From DATKYQ01 sp964640665 (lineage in GTDB: Bacteria > Myxococcota > B64-G9): 64,000 bases of DNA. The DNA is taken from NCBI GenBank assembly GCA_964640665.1, contig CAZXHT010000003.1, positions 62,001 through 126,000 of the forward strand, in the 5' to 3' direction. Position 1 is the first letter of the stretch. Every line of letters begins with the position of its first letter. A program made the translations under genes and the position numbers. The notes below the pieces were generated by a model, which was not told where the DNA came from, ran no database searches, and saw only the letters and a program-made list of their open reading frames with translations. Below, one piece after another: positions 42,138 through 52,300 of the stretch.

Positions 42138-43027
42138 GTACGCCTCTTCCTCTTGCGCCGCCTGGCCAGTTCACGCGTGTGATCGATGATTTCGATCAGA
42201 CCCTCGGTCATCAGCGCTCCCGCCACGCGGCGGCGGTAATCGGCGCTGGAGCGGATGTCATCGATGGCCCGCACGGCGGCGATACAGGCCTTAGCCGCGG
42301 ACCTCACCCGCTCGGCGTCAAGAACGCGGCCCTCGAGTATCTCCTCGGCCTGCGGCACCCCGATGACGGTTGGTGCGACCGCCCCCATTGCCACCCTGAC
42401 ATGACTCAGGCACCCGTCAGTGTGGCGCCGGGCGCACAGCGCCAGCGAGGCCTTCGAGCAGCACATGCCCTTGCGCTGCCCGGCCTTCTTGAAGAAGGCC
42501 ACCGTCCGCCCGCGCCGCGGCGGAAACAGCACGGCCTCGATAACCTCGTCGAGGCCGAGGTCCGTCCTGGCGGGTCCTTTGAGAAAAGAGAGCACGGGCA
42601 ACACACGCCGCCGGCCGCGGGCTGCCAGCGCCACCCGGGCATCCAGACAGACCAGCGCGGGCAGCGAATCGGCCGCCGGGGAGGCGTTACCCAGGTTACC
42701 GCCGATGGTTCCCAGGTTGCGAATCTGGACCGAGCCGACCGCCCGGCAGGCGAGGCTCAGCAACCTGGCGCGCCTGCGGATCAGCGCATTGTCGGCGATC
42801 TCCTGGTGGGTGACGGCGGCCCCAATGCGGATCAAGCCCCGGTCGGTAAGCCCGATGCCCTGCAACTCGGAGACCCCGCTGATGTCGATCAACATGTGCC
42901 TGCCCGCGAAGGGCTCGGGCCGCACCAGGACATCGGTTCCACCGGCAATCAAGAGCGCAGCGGTTCCGTCGGCCCAGATTATCTCCAGTACGTCATCCAG
43001 TGACTGAAGCTTAAGGAAACTTATCAT
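42134..43027 (-). CDS. Molybdenum hydroxylase FAD-binding subunit (CoxM/XdhB-like)
   Basis: The 297-residue protein has the two FAD motifs of the family: AGGTDVLVR (near 28) and TIGGNLGNASPAAD (near 105-118), and a C-terminal CO dehydrogenase flavoprotein domain with a basic end (RRRKRKRRT). It carries electrons from the 2Fe-2S subunit to NAD or another acceptor. Its gene lies 125 bases after xdhC, with a strong hairpin between, and overlaps mocA. AAGGGG precedes the ATG directly, an unusual spacing. Confidence 0.92.
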   Translation of the reverse strand: MISFLKLQSLDDVLEIIWADGTAALLIAGGTDVLVRPEPFAGRHMLIDISGVSELQGIGLTDRGLIRIGAAVTHQEIADNALIRRRARLLSLACRAVGSVQIRNLGTIGGNLGNASPAADSLPALVCLDARVALAARGRRRVLPVLSFLKGPARTDLGLDEVIEAVLFPPRRGRTVAFFKKAGQRKGMCCSKASLALCARRHTDGCLSHVRVAMGAVAPTVIGVPQAEEILEGRVLDAERVRSAAKACIAAVRAIDDIRSSADYRRRVAGALMTEGLIEIIDHTRELARRRKRKRRT

Positions 43028-43083
43028 CCCCTTGTTAGACTCCCACAGCGCGGCTCCTAAGCCGCAACCAAAAATCCGCGCAG

Positions 43084-43132
43084 TACTACTGAGAATCTTC
43101 GCGTCCCGCGAAGATTCTCGTGGTTAGTAGTA
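43084..43132. promoter_or_regulatory. Perfect 13-bp hairpin with outer arms, between xdhC and the FAD gene
   Basis: GAGAATCTTCGCG (43091-43103) and CGCGAAGATTCTC (43107-43119) form a perfect 13-bp stem with a three-base loop. TACTACT (43084-43090) and AGTAGTA (43126-43132) extend it with a six-base bulge. There is no adjacent T-tract on either strand, so a plain intrinsic terminator is unlikely; an mRNA-stabilising or attenuating element, a short palindromic repeat or a MITE relic are alternatives. Confidence 0.55.
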
Positions 43133-43152
43133 TGAAAATCACTCGTTCTCCT

Positions 43153-44070
43153 TCAGGCATCCTCCGAGTCATCGAACACCACGTCCTCAAGCGACGATTC
43201 TCTCTTCTTGGCCGTGACCGCTTTAGACGGTACAGTTTTCTTGTCCGGCATGGTCTGCTTACTTCCCGGTGTACTATTGACCGCGCTGCCCCGGCGCCAG
43301 AGAAAAACTAGCTCGGCGGCGATGGCGATGGCAATCTCCTCAGGGGTGACGGCTCCGATGTCCAACCCCACCGGGGAACGGATCTTCTTTATCTGTTCCG
43401 CGGGAACACCCTTGGCTTTCAGAAGCTCCATGGCCTTGGCTGCCTTCTTCTTACTGCCGATCATTCCCAACCAGGCGGGGTTCCGGCCGACGACCCCTTC
43501 CAGCACGAGTTGATCCTGGTCATGCCCCCGTGTGACGATAAACACGTGGTCCTTGGTGCCCGGAGGCTGCGAGGCGACCTGTTCCGCGAAGGGGCGATTG
43601 ACGATCTCGTCCACATCGGGAAACCTGTCGCGGTTGGCCCACTCGGAGCGCTCATCCACCACGCTGATGCGACAATCGAGAGTGGCCAATAGCCTGGCCA
43701 CCGCGGCGGAGACGTGGCCACCGCCGTAGATGACTACCCGCTTGGCCGGCAGCATCGGCTCGATGTAGACGCTTATCTCCCCGCCGCAGCTCATCCCCAA
43801 CTCGTCCAGCTTGTAGTGCAGCGTGCGCGGCCCGCGGCCGTCATCGAGAGCATTCAGCGAGTCGGCGATGACTCGCGCCTCAACGACACCGCCGCCGACC
43901 GTGCCGTTGATGCTGCCGTCGGGTAGCACGATCATCTTGGCCCCCACCTTGCCCGGCGCCGAGCCGATCGAACGTACGATGAGCGTCAATACTCCAGACT
44001 CTTCCTCGTCGACCAGCCGCTGCAACTCCAGGGCGATTGTCTTGGTTCCCTCTCCGGATGTAGGATCCAT
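43153..44070 (-). CDS. xdhC: XdhC/CoxI-family molybdenum insertion protein
   Basis: The 305-residue protein has the XdhC_CoxI domain (residues about 10-90; GAKMIVLPDGSINGTVGGG, with MSCGGEISVYIEP) and the Rossmann domain (RVVIYGGGHVSAAVARLLA). XdhC binds sulfurated molybdenum cofactor and inserts it into the large subunit. The last 45 residues are a low-complexity Lys/Ser/acidic tail (TMPDKKTVPSKAV, then EDVVFDDSEDA) not usual in the family. GGAGGTAACA precedes the ATG at 44070, which follows xdhS by two bases. Confidence 0.93.
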   Translation of the reverse strand: MDPTSGEGTKTIALELQRLVDEEESGVLTLIVRSIGSAPGKVGAKMIVLPDGSINGTVGGGVVEARVIADSLNALDDGRGPRTLHYKLDELGMSCGGEISVYIEPMLPAKRVVIYGGGHVSAAVARLLATLDCRISVVDERSEWANRDRFPDVDEIVNRPFAEQVASQPPGTKDHVFIVTRGHDQDQLVLEGVVGRNPAWLGMIGSKKKAAKAMELLKAKGVPAEQIKKIRSPVGLDIGAVTPEEIAIAIAAELVFLWRRGSAVNSTPGSKQTMPDKKTVPSKAVTAKKRESSLEDVVFDDSEDA

Positions 44071-44072
44071 TG

Positions 44073-44558
44073 TTACCTCCCGCTTCTGCGAATGGCCCGC
44101 CGGCGGGCCGTTTTTCGAATGGCCGATACGATTTTGGTATAGCCGGTACAGCGACACAGGTTGCCGGAAATACCTTCGCGGATCTGGTCGCTGGTGGGAC
44201 GCTGGTAGCGCGACAGCAGGTACTCACCGGCCAGTAACATGCCCGGTGTGCAAAAGCCGCACTGTATCGCTCCTTCGTCGACGAAGGCCTGCTGTAAGTC
44301 GCTAAGGCCGTCCCCGCTTGCCAGTCCCTCGACGGTGACGATCTCGGCACCGTCTGCCGAAGCGGCAAGCACCAGGCAAGACGGAACAAGCTTGCCGTTC
44401 AGCATCAGCGAGCAGGCGCCGCATTCCCCGATGCCGCAGCCTTTCTTGGTGCCGGTCAGGCCCGCCTTTTCGCGCAAGGTGTCTACCAGGCGCTCGTCGG
44501 GGTCGACTTCGAAGCGCGCCCCGCGGCCGTTGATCGTCAGGCGCAAGTCAATCTTCAT
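44073..44558 (-). CDS. Molybdenum hydroxylase 2Fe-2S subunit (CoxS/XdhC-type)
   Basis: The 161-residue protein holds two [2Fe-2S] clusters: a ferredoxin-type one with CGIGECGAC and C at LVPSC, and an all-helical one with QCGFCTPG and LCRCTGY. It passes electrons between the Mo and FAD subunits. The ATG at 44558 lies 11 bases inside the large-subunit gene, with the frame continuing upstream; GGAAGAGG precedes it. Length and motifs are standard. Confidence 0.95.
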   Translation of the reverse strand: MKIDLRLTINGRGARFEVDPDERLVDTLREKAGLTGTKKGCGIGECGACSLMLNGKLVPSCLVLAASADGAEIVTVEGLASGDGLSDLQQAFVDEGAIQCGFCTPGMLLAGEYLLSRYQRPTSDQIREGISGNLCRCTGYTKIVSAIRKTARRRAIRRSGR

Positions 44559-46719
44559 GACGCCCCTCTTCCAGTGCGACGAGCACGTCCTCGGCTTTAA
44601 CCGGCAGGCGTGTAAAACGCACCCCGATGGCATCCTGCAGCGCATTCAGGATCGCCGGGGTCACTCCGACCATGCAGGTCTCGCTGATGCCCTTGGCCCC
44701 GTAGGGACCGGAGGCCTCCAACACCTGGACCGGCACCGTGCGGATATCGGCCGGCACGTCCAGAGACGAAGGCAGGATATAGGTGTTGAAGTTTGTATTC
44801 TTAAAAAACCCCTTCTCAATAATAACATCCTCGAACAGGGCGTAGCCGATTCCCTGGGCGATGCCGCCCTCGCTCTGTCCCTCGAAACCGGTGCGGAAGA
44901 TCACCCGCCCGCCGTCCAGATACGCTTCCACCGCCTCGACCGTTATCTCGCCGGTCAGGGTGTTCACCTCTGCCAGTACCACGTGGGTTCCGTAGGAGTA
45001 CAACAGGTGAGGCAAACCTTCGCCCAGCTCGACATCATGTGTAGGCACATGAAAAGTCGCCCGGGCCGTGAGATCTCCGGGCTCGCTCGCTTCGGCTTTC
45101 ATCGCCTCGAGCTTGTCGGCTGCCATCAGGATTGCATTGCCCACGGCATAGGTGGTGCGCGAAGCGGTTGTGGTTCCCGAGTCAGGTGTCACGGCCGTAT
45201 CCGCTCCCACCACGGCGAGTTTATCCATGGGCACGCCGAGTCTCTCTGCCGCCATCTGGGCATATGCGGTGTAGGCGCCCTGGCCAAACTCGTTTGTTCC
45301 GGCGAAAACCACGAGCCGGCCATCGCGATCCAGGCGCAGCTCAACCTCCGCGTAATCTGGAATGCCTATTCCCAGGCCAACGCCCTGCATCTGGGTGGCT
45401 ACTCCCACGCCCCGCTTGATGTAAGACGCAAGAGAAGGCGAGTGGCGCGAAGTGTCTTTCACCAGCCGTCGTCTCGACTTCCATAGCTTGCCGCGACGGG
45501 CTGACTTCACGGTCGCCTCGGCGCCGACCTTGAGCTTCATCTCATAGCCCAGTGCCGCCAGATCTCCCTGGTGCAAGACATTGGCCTGGCGGAAGGCCAG
45601 CGGATCGCGTCCCAGTTTGTGAGCCATTCGATCCATCTGGCTCTCGATGGCCACACAGGCCTGGGTGCAGCCGAACCCGCGGAAAGCACCCGAGAAGCCG
45701 TTGTTGGTGTAGACAGCGTAGGCATCGACTTTGAAGTTGGGCACCAGGTAGGGGCCGGCGGCGTGCTCCATCATCAGGTTGAGCACCGGCCCGCCCAGCG
45801 AGGCATAGGCGCCCGTGTCCGCGACGAAGCGTGCCTGCACAGCCAGCAGCTTGCCGCTCTTGGAGACGCCGGTCTTGTACCACATCCTGGCCGGGTGGCG
45901 CTTGGTGTGCGCGACGATCGACTCCTCGCGGCTGGCCACCATCTTGGCCGGCCGCCGGGTGTGATAGGTCATCAGCGCCAGATGGATCTGCACCGTGACC
46001 TCGTCCTTGCCGCCGAAAGCTCCACCGACATAGGGCGCCGTTACCCGCACCAGGTCGAGTTCGAGCCCCAGCGACCGGGCAATCTGCGTCTGGTCGCGAA
46101 AAACGTACTGCCCGCACGACTCGACTGTCAGCAGGCCGTCTTCACCGTAGTAGGAGACTCCCGCCTCGGTTTCCAGAAAGGCATGATCCATCATCGGTAC
46201 CTGGTAGAAACCCTCGACCACAACAGAACTCTTCTTGAAACCCAGTTCCACGTCGCCCTTGGTGAAATGCCCCTGGTGCAATATGTTGCCGTTTGGGTGC
46301 AGGGCGACGGCTCCGGGCAGCATGGCTTTCTCGGGATCGGTCAAGGGCTCGAGCACTTCGTAGTCTACCCTGACCAACGCCGCCGCGCGGAGAGCGGCGG
46401 CGCGTGTCTCTGCTCCCACAAGCGCCACGGCGTCGCCCATGTAACGCACGCGATCGTGGCAAAGCACCGGCATATCCTGGATCTGAATACCGAAGGCGTT
46501 CAGGCCGGGAACATCCCGGGCCGTCAGCACGCGCACCACGCCTTCGACCGTCTCCGCCTCGGCGGTGTCGACGGACTTAATGCGCGCGTGGGGATGCGCG
46601 GCTCGTACCACTTCGACCCAGAGCATGCCGTCGATCACCCGGTCGGAGGGATAGATCATCCGCCCGGTAACCTTGTCCTCGGCATCGAGCCGTCTGACAC
46701 GCTTTCCGACTACCCGCAT
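44548..46719 (-). CDS. Molybdenum hydroxylase large (molybdopterin-binding) subunit
   Basis: The 723-residue protein is a xanthine-dehydrogenase-family Mo subunit. It has GGAFGGKDEVTVQ (near 240), SGAFRGFGCTQACVAIESQMD and, near the C-terminus, GAKGISETCMVGVTPA, in which the family's GxGE active-site Glu stands after IS instead of VG. The fold hydroxylates purines or other N-heterocycles or aldehydes. The ATG at 46719 has GGAGGTC before it and overlaps the preceding flavoprotein gene by ten bases. The substrate is not fixed by the sequence. Confidence 0.93.
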   Translation of the reverse strand: MRVVGKRVRRLDAEDKVTGRMIYPSDRVIDGMLWVEVVRAAHPHARIKSVDTAEAETVEGVVRVLTARDVPGLNAFGIQIQDMPVLCHDRVRYMGDAVALVGAETRAAALRAAALVRVDYEVLEPLTDPEKAMLPGAVALHPNGNILHQGHFTKGDVELGFKKSSVVVEGFYQVPMMDHAFLETEAGVSYYGEDGLLTVESCGQYVFRDQTQIARSLGLELDLVRVTAPYVGGAFGGKDEVTVQIHLALMTYHTRRPAKMVASREESIVAHTKRHPARMWYKTGVSKSGKLLAVQARFVADTGAYASLGGPVLNLMMEHAAGPYLVPNFKVDAYAVYTNNGFSGAFRGFGCTQACVAIESQMDRMAHKLGRDPLAFRQANVLHQGDLAALGYEMKLKVGAEATVKSARRGKLWKSRRRLVKDTSRHSPSLASYIKRGVGVATQMQGVGLGIGIPDYAEVELRLDRDGRLVVFAGTNEFGQGAYTAYAQMAAERLGVPMDKLAVVGADTAVTPDSGTTTASRTTYAVGNAILMAADKLEAMKAEASEPGDLTARATFHVPTHDVELGEGLPHLLYSYGTHVVLAEVNTLTGEITVEAVEAYLDGGRVIFRTGFEGQSEGGIAQGIGYALFEDVIIEKGFFKNTNFNTYILPSSLDVPADIRTVPVQVLEASGPYGAKGISETCMVGVTPAILNALQDAIGVRFTRLPVKAEDVLVALEEGRHED

Positions 46720-49301
46720 GCTTTGACCTCCGCCACCCTGATACAATCGGTCACCGGACATACGGCCGCGCAAACCCCGCAACCGACGCAGCGTTCATCA
46801 TCCACCACAGGCAGTCGATCGGCACCGAAACTAATTGCCTGGTGGCCTCCGTCGCGGCAGGTTATAAGGCACCGACCGCAACCGATGCACAGCCGCTCAT
46901 CAATGCGCGAACGCACATTCTTTGCAGCCTGGAGCTTATCGTGAGTCGTGATCCGCTCGAGCGACCGGCCGACCAGGTCCGCAGGCGAATGCAATCCCTT
47001 TTCCTTGAGGTACCAGGCCAAACCGCTTTTGAGATCTTCGATCATCTCGAAGCCGAAGGTCATCACCGCGGTACAGAATTGCACGTTGACCGCTCCTACC
47101 AGCATCATCTGGACTGCGTCCTTCCAGTTCAGCGGGCCGCCCGTGCCCGTTACCGGCAGCTTGCAGGCGGTGGCAACCATGGCAATGTTGCGCAGCGTGA
47201 TCGGCAAGATGGCCGGCCCCGAGAGGCCGGCGAACGATGTCCTGCCGCCGACGTCCGGCAAGGGGTTGAAACTGTCGAGATCGATGCCCATCAGGCTGGG
47301 AATAGTGTTGGAGGCGCAGACGGCGTCGGCGCCACCTTCTCGGACGGCCTGCGCCACGGCCTTGATGTCGGCCACCTGGGGTGTAATCTTGATGACCACC
47401 GGCGCGCGCCGGGCCGCGCCCTTGATCCACGAGGTCACCTCGCGGGTGAGTTCGACGTTCTGCCCGAGCATCTGGCCGGCGAACGAGCCCTCGCCGCCCA
47501 GCGTGCCCTGGGGACAGGAAAACGAGCACTCCAGCACATCCGCCCCGGCCGCCTCGAGGCGCCCGACGAGTTGCTCCCAGTCTTGCCTGGAAGAACCCAT
47601 CATCGAGCCGACCACGACCCGATCCGGAAACTCTTCCTTGATGGCCCGGATGCGCTTCTCGACCACGTCGATGTGGTGCTCGCTGATTAGATCGATGTTG
47701 CCCAGGCCGGCGACCCGCTTGCCGAACAACTGGTAGCCCTGCATCATCGGGTACTTCAACTCGACCGGTTCCGACTCGACGGCCGTGGTTTTCAGAACCG
47801 CGCCGGCCCAGCCGGCCTTGAAACCGGCCCTGAGCATCTCGAGATCGTCTGTGGGCGGCGCCGCCGCCAGCAAAAAGGGATTGACGAAGCGCACGCCGCA
47901 GAAATCAACCGCCAGGTCGACGTCGCCGGGCAACATCTCGTCGTCCGAAAATACGATCCGCGCGTGTCCCAGCCTTGAGTGAACCTCACGGGCGACCTTT
48001 ACGCCGTCGGCCACGGCATCCACAACCGTGCGCCGCTGCCTGATCAGATCTCCGGCCACGAAGACACCCGTACCCGCCGCCAGATTCTCATGTTTGACCA
48101 GCCCGTCATCACCGAGCGAGAGACCCATCTCGGCGACGCGCTTCTCGTCAATACGTTCCCCGACCGCCACTATGACGTCGTCTACCGGCAAATCGAAGCG
48201 CGCCGAGTCGACCGGTACAGGGCGCCTGCGGCCGCTCGCATCGGGCTGCCCCAGCACTGTCACCACGCAGCGCACGGCGGCAAGCTTGCCGCCCTTTTCG
48301 AGAAGCTCGACAGGCTGGGTCAACGTGCGCAGCCTGACGCCCTCGGCCCGGGCACGGCCGATCTCTTTCTCCCAGGCGGGCATCTCGACGTCCGAACGTC
48401 TGTAGAGAACGACAACGTCCTCGGCGCCCATCCGCAAGGCGGTGATAGCCGCATCCATGGCGGTGTTGCCGCCGCCGATGACCGCCACCCGCGGACCGAG
48501 CCTCGGACGCGGGCTCACACCGGAGGCCTTGAGGCCGAGAATATCCAGAGCCTGGTGAACACCCGCAAGCTCTTCGCCCGGCAGGCCGAGCCTGGCCGGC
48601 TGCGTCAGCCCGACGGCTACTACCACGGCATCGAAGTCGTTGCCCAGTTCAGAAAGTGATCCCAGATCGCGTCCGAAGACGAAATCGACTCCCAGCTTCT
48701 CGACTGCCAGCACCTCGTGTTCGACCACCCGGGAGGGCAGGCGCATCGCGGGTATACCTCCCGCCAGCATCCCGCCCGCTTTTGAGCCCCGCTCGAACAC
48801 CGTGGGGTGGTGTCCCAAGTGGGCCAACTCCGCGGCCGCGGCCAGGCCCGCGGGGCCGGCGCCGATAACGGCCACGCGCTTGCCCGTGGCCTCCGCGGCC
48901 GGCTCAGGGAAAACCCCGCTGGAGATTTCGAAGTCGCAAGCGAAGCGCTGCAGCGCCCCGATGTCGATCGGGCGATCGATCCGCGCCCGGGTGCATTCGC
49001 GCTGGCATTGATCCGCGGTAGCGCACACGCGGGCGCAGCTACCGCCCATGACATTGGCCCGGCGAATAACCTGGGCCGCCCCGCGCAGATCAAAGTTACG
49101 GATCTTGCGGATGAACGTCCGCACCGGCACCGCGGCCGGGCAACCCTTCTCGCAAGGAGGGTCTTCGCACTGCAGGCAACGCCAAGCTTCGTCAAGAGCC
49201 GCGTCCAAGCTCAGCCCCGACTCGAACTCTTCGAAATTACCGGCCAATGTTCTCCCCGAGCCTATGGAATCGCTGCATTCTACACGAGGAGGGATGGCCA
49301 T
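46710..49301 (-). CDS. Fused flavoprotein with DPD architecture (PreT-PreA-like)
   Basis: The 863-residue protein has the domain order of dihydropyrimidine dehydrogenase: an N-terminal GltD-type 4Fe-4S domain (CLQCEDPPCEKGCP, then SCARVCATADQC and the Gln of GALQRFA), FAD- and NAD(P)-binding domains (VAVIGAGPAGLAAAAELAHL, VAVIGGGNTAMDAAI), an FMN barrel (CPQGTLGG, KITPQVADI, SNTIPSLMGIDL) and two C-terminal 4Fe-4S motifs (CIGCGRCLITC, CVGCGVCAAVC). The catalytic Cys of mammalian DPD lies in GLACGQ; here the loop reads AGQMLGQ. It heads the molybdenum hydroxylase operon, so it may move electrons for, or act beside, that enzyme rather than reduce uracil. Confidence 0.88.
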   Translation of the reverse strand: MAIPPRVECSDSIGSGRTLAGNFEEFESGLSLDAALDEAWRCLQCEDPPCEKGCPAAVPVRTFIRKIRNFDLRGAAQVIRRANVMGGSCARVCATADQCQRECTRARIDRPIDIGALQRFACDFEISSGVFPEPAAEATGKRVAVIGAGPAGLAAAAELAHLGHHPTVFERGSKAGGMLAGGIPAMRLPSRVVEHEVLAVEKLGVDFVFGRDLGSLSELGNDFDAVVVAVGLTQPARLGLPGEELAGVHQALDILGLKASGVSPRPRLGPRVAVIGGGNTAMDAAITALRMGAEDVVVLYRRSDVEMPAWEKEIGRARAEGVRLRTLTQPVELLEKGGKLAAVRCVVTVLGQPDASGRRRPVPVDSARFDLPVDDVIVAVGERIDEKRVAEMGLSLGDDGLVKHENLAAGTGVFVAGDLIRQRRTVVDAVADGVKVAREVHSRLGHARIVFSDDEMLPGDVDLAVDFCGVRFVNPFLLAAAPPTDDLEMLRAGFKAGWAGAVLKTTAVESEPVELKYPMMQGYQLFGKRVAGLGNIDLISEHHIDVVEKRIRAIKEEFPDRVVVGSMMGSSRQDWEQLVGRLEAAGADVLECSFSCPQGTLGGEGSFAGQMLGQNVELTREVTSWIKGAARRAPVVIKITPQVADIKAVAQAVREGGADAVCASNTIPSLMGIDLDSFNPLPDVGGRTSFAGLSGPAILPITLRNIAMVATACKLPVTGTGGPLNWKDAVQMMLVGAVNVQFCTAVMTFGFEMIEDLKSGLAWYLKEKGLHSPADLVGRSLERITTHDKLQAAKNVRSRIDERLCIGCGRCLITCRDGGHQAISFGADRLPVVDDERCVGCGVCAAVCPVTDCIRVAEVKACG

Positions 49302-49355
49302 TCAAGGAAGGTTTGAATTTGCAATGCCGCGCCGGCGACGCACGCCCTGTCTATG

Positions 49356-52300
49356 CTAGTACGACCAGAAGACGTGCAGGTTGGAGAAGGTCGGCCGCAC
49401 TCCGTCCTGGGTGGTGTTGAGTTGCACGTCGGCGCTCAGCCAACGGTGGCCTTGCAGGGACGGGCAGGTGTTGTATATGTCCGCGGGCGAGGCAGCAAAA
49501 GGCCCGCAGACGGGGCTGTGATTGGTCACAAGCTCCGCCTCGCTGTCGGCCGAGACGAACGACACGCTGACCGAGGTGTCGACGGGCACGGTCGCATCCC
49601 AGGTGGCGCTGTGCCAGAAGGGCGCGTCGTAGCCGGAATCGAAGTTCTGGATCCAGTGCCCTTCGCGGGTGGTGACCATGCGCAGCTGCATGCCGGTCAT
49701 GTCGCTGTAGGTGTACAACTCCTGGCCCGGGTCGACCGGGAACGAGCCGTCCGGTGTGCAGTCGGACAAAAAACGATTGGCGTAGCCGCCGTAACGGTTG
49801 GGCACCCAGATCTTCCCGTTGGCGTCGACCGCCACGCCGTGGGGATGATGTCCGTTCGAGACCGCCTGCCGGCATAAGACGTCGCCCGTACCTGGATTGA
49901 TTTTGACCACCTCGTTGGTTCCATAGCTCGACCCCCAGACGTAGCCGTCCTGGTCGACCGTCACCGCCGTGACATTAGTGACGCCGGTGTAGAATACCGA
50001 ATGGTCGGAGCCATTGATCATGTGCACCCCGCGTTGTGTTCCGCTCCCCGACCAACTACCCAGCCAGACGTTGTTACTCTGGTCGATGGCGATGCCGTAG
50101 TGTCGATCGTGGGTCACCGAGGCTTCTACCGCCATGGTGGCCGTGTTTACTTTCTTGGTCACCGGAGAGGATGCCGTCCACAGGTAGCCGTTGCCGTCGA
50201 TGGCCAGTCCGTAGACGCTGACCCCGACGTTGAGAGAACCCAGCACTCTGCAACAGGGCGGCTCGACGCAGCCCGTCGGGTCGGTTGCCTGGCCGTCAAC
50301 CTTGTACAGAGTCTGGCCGTTGTAGGTGCCGAACCAGACGTTGCCGTCACCGTCGATGGCCACTGCGCGGCAGATGTTGGGGGCATCGACGCTGCATATA
50401 CGGCTGCCGTCTGCGTCGAGGTGCACGCCGTTCGAGTAGTGCGCGTCTCCTGTCGAGGCGAAGCCACGATTGCCCACCCAAACGGAGTAGTCGAGCGCAA
50501 CCGCCGTACGCGAGGGAGCGTCGCCGTGCGAGTCTACCTGCCAGATCTTCTGGCCGGTCTCGGTATCCAGCTTGGCGACCTGGTCGCGACCGGTGACCGA
50601 AATGTAGATGAAGGGCGTGCGCACCGAGCCCTGGCCGAGCGTGATCGCATCGGGATTGCCGGGATCGGGCTCGGTGCCGTCACAGTCGCGCAGGTCGGCG
50701 TCGCACTCGCCGGGCGTGTCCCAGCCTACCTCGTAACAGGGGACATCCGGGCACGTCCCGCAGGCAGTCAGGACACCCTCGTCGATCAACCCGTCGCAGT
50801 CGTTGTCCACGCCATCGCAGACCTCTTCGGGAACCACGCCGCAATCACCGCAGGCGTTCATGACCCCCTCGTCAGTCCAGCCGTCGCAGTCATTGTCCAC
50901 CCCGTCGCAGACTTCGGTCGAATCGCAGAAACCGCACAGGTTGGAGCCGATCGCCCATTGCTCGTCGGTCTCTCCATCGCAATCGTTGTCCACCCCGTCG
51001 CAGACTTCCGCCTCGGGAATGACATCCCCCTCGCAAACCGACCAGAACTCGCCGTCGATACAAGTCATGGTTCCGGTATGGCAGGTTCCCACTCCTTGCG
51101 TGCCGTCCGGCCCGCGGTAACAGGTCTTCGTCTCGGAGCCCGAGCAACCCCCGCACATCTCGTCCACCGAGCCGTCGCAGTCGTCGTCCAACCCGTTGGC
51201 GCATACTTCTTCGGGGACAGGCCCGCAAGTGCCGCAGGCGTTGGTGACGCCCTCGTCGACGATGCCGTTACAGTTGTCGTCGATCTCGTTGCAGGACTCC
51301 TGCGCCCCGGGGTTGACCGCGGCGTTGGTGTCATCGCAGTCTTCCGGAGGACGATAGCCGTCATTGTCGCCGTCGGGCAGGCAATCCTCGTCTGTAAAAC
51401 CGTCACAGTCATTGTCCAGATTGTCGGCCACGTCGCCCTCGCATTCGACACCAGGGGTAACCTCTCCCTCGCAGCTGGTCCAGACGTAGTCGGCGCCCTG
51501 CTCGACACAGTCGTGTGTTCCGCCCTTGCAAATACCCTGTCCCATGGTGCTCGGCGGCCCCGAGTAGCACGGCTGGTCTACCGGCGGGTGACATTCGCAG
51601 TTGCTGCCCGCGCCACCCTCGTCGCAATGGCAACCGGGATCGCATGAGCAATTCTCGTCGATCTGGCCGTTGCAGTCGTTATCCAACCCGTCGCCGCAGA
51701 TCTCGACGAGCTGGTCGTCCGGCGGAGTGCAATCACCGCAGCGGTTGAGCAAACCCTCGTCGATATCCCCGTCGCAATCGTTGTCCTCGCTATCACAGAT
51801 CTCGTCTGTCGGCGTCTGCTCACCCTGGCAATCGCCGTACTCCTTGTCGTCCCCGCAGATCATCACGCCCGAGCGACACAGGCCCACGCCCTTGGTCTCG
51901 AAGGGGCCGGTATAGCACGCGCGGCGGTCGCCCCGCTCGCAGCCGCAGTCAGCCTCGTCGGTAGTTCCGTCACAGTCGTTGTCGATGCCGTCGTGGCAGA
52001 TCTCGGGGGCGCCGGGGTGAACCAGGCGATCGGTATCGTCGCAGTCTTCGTCGCCCAGGGCGCAGTTGGGCCCATAGCCGTCCTGGTCCTGGTCGATGCA
52101 CTCCTTGCCGTTGCCGCCGTCACCGTCGGTGCCGGCGTCTTCAATCTCGTCCGGCTTGCAAAAGCCGGCCTCGCAATGCTCGCCCGAGGGACAGTCGCCG
52201 TCGTCCACACACGGCATTTGGCAAAACCCGCTCAGGCACTGCATGCCTGAGGGGCAGTCTTCGGAGATGAGGCAGATGGTTCGACAGACATCGTCGGCAC

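Noticed and set aside
50001..51647. 548-codon plus-strand frame opposite the MopE-type lipoprotein
   Set aside because: Composition is a mirror of the DNDCDG repeats; no domain is recognisable.
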